Assembly: GCA_964478225.1 (NCBI GenBank)
Contig: CAYZHM010000001.1
Span: 593,141 to 657,140 of the forward strand
Reading direction: 5' to 3'
Length of the DNA: 64,000 bases
Source: CAYZHM01 sp964478225
Lineage (GTDB): Bacteria; Pseudomonadota; Alphaproteobacteria; Micavibrionales; Micavibrionaceae
Position 1 is the first letter of the stretch; each line of letters opens with the position of its first letter. This document shows, piece after piece, positions 7,554 to 15,792 of the stretch. The translations under genes were made by a program, and so were the position numbers. Below the pieces are notes generated by a model. It did no database searches, was not told where the DNA came from, and was given only the letters and a program-made list of their open reading frames with translations.

Positions 7554-9536
7554 ATGACCGATAAATATCATATCCCTAGCCTCGATGCCCTGAAGAAATC
7601 GATTGCCGAGCCGACGATCGAGGAGCTTATGAAGGCGGTTGAGGAAGCTGACGCCGCGGCGCAGATGAAATCAAACTTTTTGGCGACGATGAGCCATGAG
7701 ATCCGTACACCGATGCAAACAATCTATGGGTTGCTGGAGTTGATTGCCGATGAGAAGCCGGACGAGAATATTGCTTCCATGACAAAAACCGCACAAGCGG
7801 CGGCGAGCGGCTTGCTTGAGATTCTGGATGACATTCTTGATCTGGCGAAGATGGATGCCAACAAGATGGAGCTTGATATCTTCGAGGTTCCGGTGCGTAT
7901 GCTTGTGCGCGGGACGCTTGAAGGGCTTTCAGTGAAAGTGCACGGGCTTAAAGTTGCGCTGAAAGATGACATTGCGCAGGAGGTCCCTTTCGTGATTGTC
8001 GGCGATCCCAAACGGTTGCGGCAGATCATTATGAATCTTGTTGGCAATGCCATTAAGTTCACCAAAAAAGGCAGCGTGACCGTTCGCGTCACCAGTCACC
8101 CTGTGCATATTGATGTGCCGAAGGGCAAGGTTGGATTGAGGTTTGAGATTGTTGATACGGGCATTGGCATGAGCGAGGCCGTGTGTAAAAAGCTCTTTAG
8201 CGCCTTCACGCAAGCGGACAGCTCAACCCAGCGCGAATTTGGCGGCACGGGATTGGGGCTTTCCATTTCCAAAAAACTTGTCGAGTTGATGGGTGGCGTT
8301 ATTGGCGTTGAGAGCAAGGAAGGCGAAGGATCAACCTTCTGGTTTGAGATTGCGACCGAGGAAGTGAGTACGGATGAGACAACGATTGAATTGCCGAACC
8401 TTGATGGAATTTCTGTGATTTCTGTAGAAGACCATCCGCAAGGCGCGCAAGAAATCGTTCGGTCGCTACATTCGATGGGGGCGAAAATTGAAACTTGTCC
8501 GACTTATAAAGAAGGACTGGAATTGATCCGGCGCCGGCCGTTTGATGTGGCGATTATTGATCAAGGTTTGCCGGATGGACTTGGCCTTGACCTTATTAAA
8601 GAGACCATGAAAATCCGTCCGAATATGGGGATGATCATGTACACTGTGCGGGACGATGTTGGGCTATCTCATTCGTTGCAAGCACTAGGGGTTACTTACT
8701 TGACGAAACCAGCCAGCCGCGTTGGTCTTGGTGAAGCGGTGCGCGATGCGGCCAGCAAGGTCGAGCAGATGAGCATTGATGGGCCGCGCAAACTTTTAAT
8801 TGCCGAAGATACAGAGGGCGTGCGCGAAGTTCTTTCGCGGCAACTTAACAAGCTTGATATTGATTATGCCTTTGCCTTTGATGGCGAGCAGGCTTTGGCG
8901 GAATGGAAGACCGGCGCGTATGGTTTGCTCATTACTGATTTACACATGCCGAAAGTTGATGGGTATGATGTTGTTAAAAATATTCGCGAGCAAGAGCGTG
9001 GCGGCCAAAAGCATTTTCCTGTGATTGTTTTGACGGCCGATGTCCAGATGGCTCAGCGCAATACTTACCTTCAACACGGATTTGATGAATGTTTGCTGAA
9101 GCCGGTTTCGCTTGGACAATTCAGGCGGCTTCTTATCCGTTGGGGTTTGCTGACGGAAGAAGACGTAGGAGAGATGAGCAGCGAGAAACGAGAAAAAAGA
9201 AACGCAGGGGCTGCGATCGATAAGGATGCGATGATTGAACAAATGGGGGCATTTGGGGAAAATGAGATTGAGATGCTCGGTATGTTTATTGATATGACCA
9301 GCCCTTTGGTTGAAAAGATCCAAAAAGCCCAGGAATTGCAAGATTATCATGATCTGGCGGAAGCGGCCCACAGCCTGAAGGGCGCGGCGCGGTCGGCCTG
9401 CGCGAATATCCTTGGCGACATTGCAGCCAAAATCCAAGAAGGCGCAGAGGGACAACAGCAATGCCTGGATGAGATTCAAATGTTGCTGGCTGAATACAGG
9501 CGTGTGGATGAAGAGATTAAGTCTTTAAGAGCTTAG
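7554..9536 (+). CDS. Soluble hybrid histidine kinase (HisKA-HATPase-REC-REC-HPt)
   Basis: A 660-residue multistep phosphorelay kinase without signal peptide or membrane helices. A short N-terminal helix leads directly into the HisKA domain with phospho-acceptor His48 (MSHEIRTPM). The HATPase_c domain spans about residues 130-275 (NAIKFT, DTGIGM and GGTGLGLSI boxes). A first receiver has Asp336 but a divergent acidic pocket (VEDHPQ), a second canonical receiver has Asp462, and an HPt domain has His606 (AAHSLKG). No sensory domain is visible, so the input must come from a partner or the short N-terminus. Its stop overlaps by four bases, tail-to-tail, the last pilin-like gene. No partner is fixed; the CheY-like regulator at 19461 is one candidate. 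Confidence 0.92.
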   Translation: MTDKYHIPSLDALKKSIAEPTIEELMKAVEEADAAAQMKSNFLATMSHEIRTPMQTIYGLLELIADEKPDENIASMTKTAQAAASGLLEILDDILDLAKMDANKMELDIFEVPVRMLVRGTLEGLSVKVHGLKVALKDDIAQEVPFVIVGDPKRLRQIIMNLVGNAIKFTKKGSVTVRVTSHPVHIDVPKGKVGLRFEIVDTGIGMSEAVCKKLFSAFTQADSSTQREFGGTGLGLSISKKLVELMGGVIGVESKEGEGSTFWFEIATEEVSTDETTIELPNLDGISVISVEDHPQGAQEIVRSLHSMGAKIETCPTYKEGLELIRRRPFDVAIIDQGLPDGLGLDLIKETMKIRPNMGMIMYTVRDDVGLSHSLQALGVTYLTKPASRVGLGEAVRDAASKVEQMSIDGPRKLLIAEDTEGVREVLSRQLNKLDIDYAFAFDGEQALAEWKTGAYGLLITDLHMPKVDGYDVVKNIREQERGGQKHFPVIVLTADVQMAQRNTYLQHGFDECLLKPVSLGQFRRLLIRWGLLTEEDVGEMSSEKREKRNAGAAIDKDAMIEQMGAFGENEIEMLGMFIDMTSPLVEKIQKAQELQDYHDLAEAAHSLKGAARSACANILGDIAAKIQEGAEGQQQCLDEIQMLLAEYRRVDEEIKSLRA

Positions 9537-10294
9537 CAGCCTGACTCGTCGGTATCGGTATCCCCTTCCCATGTGGCCGAGCCAGTGGTGAGGAGGCGGA
9601 CACGGAAGCAAATGCTGTTGGCGGCACAAAGGTAGGTATCATCGCTGTCAAGATAAACTGTTGCCCCGCCCGTGATAACATCTGCCTCGCATTCGGAAAA
9701 CTCTTCATCCAATTTGGTCAGAGCTGAAATAATAAACGGGTCGGTTTTGGTTGTGTAAGTCCATATAAAAACACCGTCATTGCCGCTGTAATATTGCCAA
9801 TCTTCAAAGAGGTCAGGTTTGGGAGGCATAAATTTTCCAGAAGCGCCACCGAACAGAGGGGCGTGATCATCATGGTTGCCATTTTCGCCGCCATTATTTC
9901 CAGGGCAGCGTATGTCCGATGCCAAGTGCGTTGCTGTTGGCCCTGGTGTAGCGTTTGTATAATGAGTTGATGCAGGATCAAGTGGGTAATGATTGCGAGC
10001 TCCTGCGTCTGAAACACCGGCAGGATTGTTACAGTATGCGGCAGCCGCATTGTCGTTAATGCATCTATCCCCTTTGGGATAGGAGATAACACACTCCTGA
10101 ATTGCGGAGCGCATAAAATCGATTTGGGACTTGAGGTCTGTGTGAGCTCGCACTGTGTTTTGCGATGAGGCCTGTTGGTTTGAGGGTTGCATAAAGGTGA
10201 AGGTCAACGCCGCAAGCAGCGCGATTGCGATTAAAATGTAAACGAGGGCGCTGCCGCCCTCGTTTTGAGATTTAGATTTGATTGGAGAAAAAAT
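9533..10294 (-). CDS. Pilin-like protein, apparently starting at an AUU codon
   Basis: The frame has no ATG, GTG or TTG before position 10207, where a start would cut off the hydrophobic N-terminus. Reading upstream to 10294 adds a lysine-rich 14-residue leader ending NEGG, then SALVYILIAIALLAALTF: a prepilin leader plus membrane helix that parallels the next gene. AGAGG lies six bases before the ATT codon at 10294, overlapping the stop of the upstream gene. The mature protein (about 239 residues) lacks the Glu5 of ordinary type IV pilins and has several cysteines in the C-terminal half. Probably a minor pilin or pseudopilin processed by the peptidase at 19576; the exact role is unknown. Confidence 0.7.
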   Translation of the reverse strand: MFSPIKSKSQNEGGSALVYILIAIALLAALTFTFMQPSNQQASSQNTVRAHTDLKSQIDFMRSAIQECVISYPKGDRCINDNAAAAYCNNPAGVSDAGARNHYPLDPASTHYTNATPGPTATHLASDIRCPGNNGGENGNHDDHAPLFGGASGKFMPPKPDLFEDWQYYSGNDGVFIWTYTTKTDPFIISALTKLDEEFSECEADVITGGATVYLDSDDTYLCAANSICFRVRLLTTGSATWEGDTDTDESGC

Positions 10295-10303
10295 CTTTAA
10301 CCT

Positions 10304-11044
10304 CTAGCGTTCGATCAGGACGTGATAGTAAATGTGCTCACCGGCGTTGTCTGTCAAGCATCCAAAAGCCTGGCCAGAAAGCCCAAGAGTTGCAGCATCG
10401 CCGATAATGTCAGCCTCCGCATTCCATGCAAAGGAGGTGTCATTTAATTGATCAGCCCCTTGAATATCCCAGTTTGCGCCTGCGTCTGTGGTGTTGCCTG
10501 ATATTCCTAACTCTTCATTGATCTTAGTACAAAGAGCGGTGGAGATACCTGGCAAAAAAGCGATAATATCGTTTCCAGGACCAGTAATAGAGCCCGTTGT
10601 CGCCGCAGTATCAGAAGTCCCAACGTTTGCAATTTCGAAATCACCTGTAAAGTACCACTCACCGGCAGCACCTGTGGCCATAAGATCAGCAGGGACAGAA
10701 TTCGGTGATGCTCCGCCGCCTGTGGGGTAGAACACGCAATTGGCTTGTTTGTTGGCAGTGTCGCACTGCGTAGAGAAGGCCGAGGGTGGTGCAAAAACGA
10801 TAGCCTGTGCATCAATACCGTTCGACACCATCATGCGAATGATGGCCGTACGCAAGGATGATGGATATTGTGTAACGGAAGCGCTTCGAACCAAGTTTGA
10901 TTCCTCACCAGAGTTTCCGCCACCCGAACGGGAAGAAGACGTTACTGCGTAAGAAAGCGCTGCGAAGAGAGCCACAGCTATCAAAATCAAGAATAAAACG
11001 TTTCCGTTTTCCTTGCGTATAAAACTTTTATTCTTAAAATCCAT
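10304..11044 (-). CDS. Pilin-like protein with class-IV-type leader
   Basis: 246 residues. A 14-residue basic leader ends KENG, followed by NVLFLILIAVALFAALSYAV, the expected prepilin-peptidase site and N-terminal helix. Glu at mature position 5 is absent. The globular part is Gly/Ser/Thr rich with paired cysteines (STQCDTANKQANC, ALCTKI, FGCLTD), probably disulfide-bonded outside the cell. ATG at 11044 is preferred to an in-frame TTG at 11056, because GGAG lies 6 bases before it. It follows a 104-base spacer with its own promoter-like sequence and hairpin, which suits a highly expressed pilin. It could be the main subunit, since no GFTLIE-type pilin exists in the window. Confidence 0.75.
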   Translation of the reverse strand: MDFKNKSFIRKENGNVLFLILIAVALFAALSYAVTSSSRSGGGNSGEESNLVRSASVTQYPSSLRTAIIRMMVSNGIDAQAIVFAPPSAFSTQCDTANKQANCVFYPTGGGASPNSVPADLMATGAAGEWYFTGDFEIANVGTSDTAATTGSITGPGNDIIAFLPGISTALCTKINEELGISGNTTDAGANWDIQGADQLNDTSFAWNAEADIIGDAATLGLSGQAFGCLTDNAGEHIYYHVLIER

Positions 11045-11064
11045 GTTTTTCTCCAATCATGTTC

Positions 11065-11078
11065 GTACAGTTTTGTAC
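11065..11078 (-). promoter_or_regulatory. Hairpin in the leader before the pilin-like gene
   Basis: GTACA (11065-11069) and TGTAC (11074-11078) form a 5-bp inverted repeat with a 4-base loop, between the predicted promoter at 11102-11129 and the pilin-like start at 11044. It may stabilise the 5' end of the pilin mRNA or serve as an operator. It is short, and I place little weight on it. Confidence 0.25.
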
Positions 11079-11101
11079 TTTTCTATTCAGCGCTCTAGCC
11101 T

Positions 11102-11129
11102 AATTTATCCGTTATCATTGATTTATCAA
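11102..11129 (-). promoter_or_regulatory. Predicted promoter for the two pilin-like genes
   Basis: On the minus strand TTGATA (11129-11124) and TAAATT (11107-11102) are separated by 16 bases. These are 5 of 6 and 4 of 6 matches to sigma70 consensus, in the only sizeable spacer within the downstream half of the pilus operon. Confidence 0.35.
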
Positions 11130-11148
11130 CAGAGAATCGTTTCGCTCC

Positions 11149-11730
11149 TCATTGTATGTCAACTTTGCTTATTTTTAAAGAGGCCGTAAGCGGCTTTCCG
11201 TCACATTCACGACCGACGCAAAGTTTTTCTACATTGACCTGCCATTGGCGGTTACGGTTTTGCACATGACCTATGGCTTCGCGGAACTGACCAAAAGCAG
11301 CTGTAGTTTCACCTACTATAGCGATCGTGCCAGAACTAGCTGTTATGTTTAATCCGCCGTATACTTCTTTTGCATTCTCGACAAACTGATCAATCTCTTC
11401 GTTTGCGGCCTGCGCGTTCTTAATTGTTGGAACAGTTGGTTTGGTTGCCTTGGCTTCCTGGAGCTCAGCCCTCAGCTTTGTCAGGCCTTGAGTTTGTACC
11501 GTGGTATAAAGCCCCATGGCGGCAGCGGAAGCCCATACAATCCCCGTGATGGTCAGAAGGGTCTTGTTGCTGTTTTGAGGGAGCTTTTCAAGAAATGCAT
11601 TTAAATTGTTGGCTGACTGTGTTGAAAACATCCCGGCCAAGGAGCGCCAATTGATGGATTTCAATTGGCTCATATCCATCTTCTTGGTTTTTAAGTTAGG
11701 AACCTTTATTTTGAAGTCAATTTTTTTCAT
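11149..11730 (-). CDS. Bitopic inner-membrane protein of the type IVb pilus operon
   Basis: 193 residues: a lysine-rich cytoplasmic N-terminus, one transmembrane helix (about 57-77), then a periplasmic part beginning with a short coiled coil (LTKLRAELQEAK) and containing one Cys pair near the C-terminus (LCVGREC). This topology matches the PilN/PilO/GspM-like alignment proteins of type IV pilus and type II secretion machines, but I see no sequence signature. The start at 11730 lies one base after the stop of the preceding gene, with GGAG upstream; the frame extends to 11745 but there is no better start there. Assignment rests on position and topology. Confidence 0.65.
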   Translation of the reverse strand: MKKIDFKIKVPNLKTKKMDMSQLKSINWRSLAGMFSTQSANNLNAFLEKLPQNSNKTLLTITGIVWASAAAMGLYTTVQTQGLTKLRAELQEAKATKPTVPTIKNAQAANEEIDQFVENAKEVYGGLNITASSGTIAIVGETTAAFGQFREAIGHVQNRNRQWQVNVEKLCVGRECDGKPLTASLKISKVDIQ

Positions 11731-11731
11731 C

Positions 11732-12718
11732 TTAAAGCGCTCCACCAGTTATACGTATGCGGCCGTCCTTTTCGACGCCTTCTTTAGTCTGGATGTTCGC
11801 CTTTTTAAATTTGTTGATGAAGGCCTGCGAAAAAGCAGCAGGAATCAACGCTTCCCATGACACTTTTCCGCCATCAACTTGATATTTTACAAGTGTGCCT
11901 TCAAGCTTGGCCAGCTCATCCAATAAAGTCTGTATAGAGGTTAGATGTTTTGCAGTGTCACTTTGCTTGAGCTCTAGAGCTTTAAACATTAAATCTTCGG
12001 CGGCCTTATCGGTTGCAATTTTTATCTGAGCCAAATCTCTTTTCATAAAATTTATTGAAAGGAAGCTGAATACCAAGAATAAGGCGGCGGCGAAGAAGAC
12101 GAACATTCCAGCAAGCAGTAAGCCGCGAACCGTGGCACGGGCAAGTTTCTCGGTTTTGAGTGTGCGGTTGCGCCAGGGTACGATTGTCGCCACTTCTGGA
12201 TTAATCGTGACAAAGTTGGCATCCATACTTTGGATACGCGGCAATATTGTCCGGGAAGCACCAAGAAACACCTGCATGCGGTGTGTTTCCGGATCCCAGC
12301 GCAGCGCTGAAGCCACGCCTTCTTGTTCATAAAGATACACAGTCTCCTGATCCCAGTATTCACTGTTTCCCGGAAGGGCGGCGGCCAGAGGACACCAGCT
12401 ATCCGGGTAAGAGGCCAGACTGTGTGACGGACAGGCAAGATACCAGACACGGTTGGCATCAACAGTATAGCAGAAATGCACCTTTTCTGTTCCACAAGCT
12501 TGAGAGGCGGCATTCCATACAGCTTCTTCTTCTGTTCCAGGGATGTGCGGAATGACACCACCAATTAATTCCTGAGGGAGATATGGTCGGAGGTTGGCAA
12601 CAAAATCCTTTGCCTCTCCCGCGATATAATCCGCCATTCCGGGCCTGCGCCGTGGCGGCATCTTCGCAGAAGTCCCCTGCGTGTCTAATGAGCCATTGTT
12701 TTTTATCTCCAAAGCCAC
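11732..12718 (-). CDS. Bitopic pilus-assembly protein, PilO2-like by position and topology
   Basis: 328 residues with a long cytoplasmic domain (about 1-195, cysteines at 75, 83, 96 and 109), a single transmembrane helix at about 200-222, then a periplasmic helical segment and a small C-terminal domain. The order cytoplasmic domain, helix, coiled segment resembles type IVb pilus PilO2/GspL-like proteins that connect the ATPase to periplasmic components. It starts at GTG 12718, 16 bases after the stop of the GspF-like gene, with AGGAG upstream, and is followed one base later by the next bitopic protein. Homology cannot be proved by eye. Confidence 0.65.
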   Translation of the reverse strand: MALEIKNNGSLDTQGTSAKMPPRRRPGMADYIAGEAKDFVANLRPYLPQELIGGVIPHIPGTEEEAVWNAASQACGTEKVHFCYTVDANRVWYLACPSHSLASYPDSWCPLAAALPGNSEYWDQETVYLYEQEGVASALRWDPETHRMQVFLGASRTILPRIQSMDANFVTINPEVATIVPWRNRTLKTEKLARATVRGLLLAGMFVFFAAALFLVFSFLSINFMKRDLAQIKIATDKAAEDLMFKALELKQSDTAKHLTSIQTLLDELAKLEGTLVKYQVDGGKVSWEALIPAAFSQAFINKFKKANIQTKEGVEKDGRIRITGGAL

Positions 12719-12734
12719 GCCCCTTATTCTCCTG

Positions 12735-13955
12735 TTACATCGCGCCTTCCATGAGCCCGCCCATCATTGAGTCCATGCTCATGTTCATGACAGTCAAGGC
12801 GTAGATGGCGCTACCAAAGGCGATTGCCAAGAAGACACCGGTTAAAGCGAATGCCAACCAGACAATCAGTGAGTGTTTCGTCTTTGCGGCTTGTGCGCGC
12901 ATTTCAGAAATAGACTCCATTACTGTAGCAACTTGGCCGAGATCGGACAAGCTCGCAATCTCGAGACGTTCACTTTTGGTCAGAGGTTCGCGGTCAAGAG
13001 CCGAACCCAAACTGACCCCTCGGCCGAGGTCTGTTTTTGAAGCTTCCCAATATTCCGCGACCTCGGGTGCTGAGGATGCCTGAGCTGACTGTTCCAGCGT
13101 ATCTCCGATGGGAACGTTTCCGTTTAACATACGAGCGGCCGCAGACATGGAGTCCGCAAAACTGAGGTCTCGCAGATACCCCCCGATCAGCGGGATTTTT
13201 CTGACAATTCTTGCGGTCGGCCAATCACGCTTACCGCGGTTGTTCCAATATGAAAAAACGCACCACGCCATAAACAGGCCGCTGCCGTTTGCTGTCCAGA
13301 TCAGAATGTCCCATGTCAGACCAAGATTACCAACTGTTGATTCAAATTTGGCGAGAGCCTCAGGATCGGTCGGTGGGTTATCCCTAAACCATTTCAAAAC
13401 CATGTCCTTGGCACCCCAAAGGCTGGAGACGATCGAGAACACGTCGAACGCGAGCCAACCCATGGTTCCCATGATTGCACGGGCGTTTTTACGTTTCTGT
13501 GTAATCGAATGGATGGCGTGAGGGATCCCTTCGATCAGGCGATTGGCGCGCTCGCTACCGGCCAGGATCGCGAGAGTTCCATGGTCAAAAACATTCAGAG
13601 CCTTAAGAGCATCGATCACGCCAAGACCGCGAGCCAGGGCTTCGCGTGCCGGGGCCATAATATTTTGCCGGCGAGGGTTGGTTTCCGCCTGAATAATTTT
13701 CCAGAGCGCAACGCCGGGAGATTGCGAAATGGAGCGGAATTGAATACCGCGCAAAAGCTGAACTTGCCACCATGTTGAGCGCGCCAAAAGACGTTCGAGC
13801 GGTGAGCGTTCATGCGGTCTTATGCTGAGGGCATAGCCACCTTTTTTGGACACAGCATTGCGGACGTCTTCCGGAGTCGGCAAATAGAAAGACTCAGTGA
13901 CCTTGCGGGGCCCTGATGTTGTTTCATATGCAATTTCAACAACCCATTGCTGCAT
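12735..13955 (-). CDS. Type IVb pilus/type II secretion platform protein (GspF/PilR-like)
   Basis: 406-residue polytopic protein of the inner membrane on which the ATPase acts. Three strongly hydrophobic regions (about 160-180, 215-235 and 370-395) separate two cytoplasmic helical domains with GspF-like features (FADSMSAAARMLNGNVPIGDTLEQS, then SLGSALDREPLTKSERLEIASLSDLGQVATVMESI). N-terminal residues resemble the adaptor part of PilR/PilC. It lies between the ATPase and PilO2-like genes, in the usual functional grouping. Upstream is an unusual 64-base spacer full of 7-base repeats. Confidence 0.85.
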   Translation of the reverse strand: MQQWVVEIAYETTSGPRKVTESFYLPTPEDVRNAVSKKGGYALSIRPHERSPLERLLARSTWWQVQLLRGIQFRSISQSPGVALWKIIQAETNPRRQNIMAPAREALARGLGVIDALKALNVFDHGTLAILAGSERANRLIEGIPHAIHSITQKRKNARAIMGTMGWLAFDVFSIVSSLWGAKDMVLKWFRDNPPTDPEALAKFESTVGNLGLTWDILIWTANGSGLFMAWCVFSYWNNRGKRDWPTARIVRKIPLIGGYLRDLSFADSMSAAARMLNGNVPIGDTLEQSAQASSAPEVAEYWEASKTDLGRGVSLGSALDREPLTKSERLEIASLSDLGQVATVMESISEMRAQAAKTKHSLIVWLAFALTGVFLAIAFGSAIYALTVMNMSMDSMMGGLMEGAM

Positions 13956-13966
13956 TTTAGTTTCCA

Positions 13967-14020
13967 GTTACAAGGTGCGAGTTACAAGATTCCTGAAACT
14001 TGTAACTTGTAACTTGTAAC
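13967..14020. repeat. Short tandem and inverted 7-base repeats between platform and ATPase genes
   Basis: GTTACAAG occurs at 13967-13974 and 13981-13988. Its complement CTTGTAAC occurs three times, overlapping head to tail with a 7-base period, at 13999-14006, 14006-14013 and 14013-14020. The array can fold into alternative hairpins in the spacer and reaches the stop codon of the ATPase gene. It looks like a slippage-prone repeat or an mRNA-processing hairpin. Confidence 0.8.
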
Positions 14021-15774
14021 TACTCCTCAAAGTAAGACAACGCAGATTTTGGATCGATCAGGCCGCTTGTGACCAGATCTATGAGCCCCTCGCGGCGGGT
14101 GTGAACTATGACGCCATCTTCTTTGGTGACAAGGTTGACGTTGGTGATGAGGGCTTCGTAGATTTCATTGCGGTGAGCCGGGCTGAGCGTGATGATCAAA
14201 GCATCCAAGAGCAGTGTACGGCCTGCGATGCCTGTACGGTTACAAAGATCGCAGCCGCTGGTGTTATGTGTTTTTACAAGCGTATCCGCTGTGACGTTGA
14301 ATTTTTTCATCTCAACTTCAGTCAAAACATCACCGGCTTTACGTTTATGGGCACAGCCCTGACAAAGGGTTCTGACGAGGCGTTGATTCAAAATTGCGCG
14401 AACCTGTTGCGCCAGAGTATATGTTGAAGAACGTTCGCGTTCGGCAGGCATTAGCGATTTTAAACGCTCGAATGTTTGAAGCGCGGTGTCGGCGTGAACG
14501 GTTGAAATCACGGTGTGACCGGATTCAGCCGCGCGCAAAGCGGTTTCAACGGTGTCGGCGTCTCGCATCTCCCCGATGATAATGTAGTCAGGGTCATGAC
14601 GCATAGCGGCGCGGATCAGATCGGCGAAATGACCGCCATCCATTCCGGGGCGCACTTGCCATTGCGTGGCATAGCGTAATTCGTATTCAATAGGATCTTC
14701 GATGGTCAGAACATGTCGGCGGCGGCGATCGATTTGCTGAACGCAGGCATATAAGGTTGTCGTTTTACCGGAACCGGTTGGGCCAGAGAGCAGGATGAGG
14801 CCCCCGCCCCCTTTAATCTCTGGCGACAGCAATTTTGCAAGATAATCCGCGACATCTTCATGGCGACGGAACAATTCATCAAACCCTTTCAAAGACGCGC
14901 GGTCTAGCAAACGGAGTGTTAGCTTTTCCCCGTCCTGGGCTTGCGGGCCGGCGGCGACACGGACGTCGATCTGGCGGCCCTGCCAGGTGAAGCCGAAACG
15001 TCCGTCTTTTGGCGTTGTTCTGTCCCCGAAGTTGAGGCCAGCATCACGTTTTAAAAGTGTGGTCAAACGCGCCATGGCTTCGGCAGGAAGTAAGTGCATT
15101 GGGATAAGATCGCCGTCGATACGGTATTGGATCCAGTTTGGAGAATCCGGATTGTTATCTTGCAGGATGTGAATATCTGAGGCTCGCATTTGCAGAGCTT
15201 CGGCGAGCATGTCCCGCATGAATTGGTTGAGGAGGAGACCGTTATCGCTGTCGGCGAGCCACATGGCCAAGGTTTTTTCGCAGCGGTCCGCGGAAAGGTC
15301 ATGCACGGAGCGCAATGTCTCCATCAGTTCTTTACGGTCCCAGATTTCAGTTTCTATGCGGTCAACCATTAACCCTGAACGGGTGGCCGTTGACATGAGC
15401 GCGTCGATTTGACGATCGTTGAGATCGTGCAAAGGTGCGATGCGGAGAACGCCCTCGCTCAGACCTATAAGATGGATGCTTAAGGGGAGCCAGGATTGAA
15501 CCGGGAGAATGGAGCGGAGTTGATCACCTGTAGCGCGGTCTTTAACGTGTTGGTCTTCCTGATCTGAAGGGCCAACAGCACCAGCCATATCGAGGAGTTG
15601 TTCTGTTGAACGGGCTATGCCTTGTTCAAGCAGCAAAGAACGTTCGCGCTGAACCATGTCCAGGTAACGTTCACGGCCCTCAGTGGAGCGCGCTTTGGTC
15701 GACTTTTTCTTTGGCTGAGCCGGAGAACCGGATTCCGGCCCTTCTCCAGACTGCAAGATTTGCTCGTCAGACAT
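14020..15774 (-). CDS. Pilus assembly/secretion ATPase (GspE/PilB/PilQ family)
   Basis: 584-residue hexameric AAA-like ATPase that powers pilin assembly at the inner membrane. It contains an N-terminal docking domain, a PAS-like N2 region, Walker A (SGPTGSGKTTT), an Asp box (LTIEDPIEYEL), Walker B (IIIGEMRDADT) and a His box (ISTVHADTA). A zinc-binding set CQGC...CDLC occurs near the C-terminus, as in assembly ATPases. No second, PilT-like retraction ATPase is present in the window. The protein sits between the ASH-domain protein and the platform protein in one operon. Confidence 0.93.
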   Translation of the reverse strand: MSDEQILQSGEGPESGSPAQPKKKSTKARSTEGRERYLDMVQRERSLLLEQGIARSTEQLLDMAGAVGPSDQEDQHVKDRATGDQLRSILPVQSWLPLSIHLIGLSEGVLRIAPLHDLNDRQIDALMSTATRSGLMVDRIETEIWDRKELMETLRSVHDLSADRCEKTLAMWLADSDNGLLLNQFMRDMLAEALQMRASDIHILQDNNPDSPNWIQYRIDGDLIPMHLLPAEAMARLTTLLKRDAGLNFGDRTTPKDGRFGFTWQGRQIDVRVAAGPQAQDGEKLTLRLLDRASLKGFDELFRRHEDVADYLAKLLSPEIKGGGGLILLSGPTGSGKTTTLYACVQQIDRRRRHVLTIEDPIEYELRYATQWQVRPGMDGGHFADLIRAAMRHDPDYIIIGEMRDADTVETALRAAESGHTVISTVHADTALQTFERLKSLMPAERERSSTYTLAQQVRAILNQRLVRTLCQGCAHKRKAGDVLTEVEMKKFNVTADTLVKTHNTSGCDLCNRTGIAGRTLLLDALIITLSPAHRNEIYEALITNVNLVTKEDGVIVHTRREGLIDLVTSGLIDPKSALSYFEE

Positions 15775-15792
15775 ATTTATTTTCCAATAATA

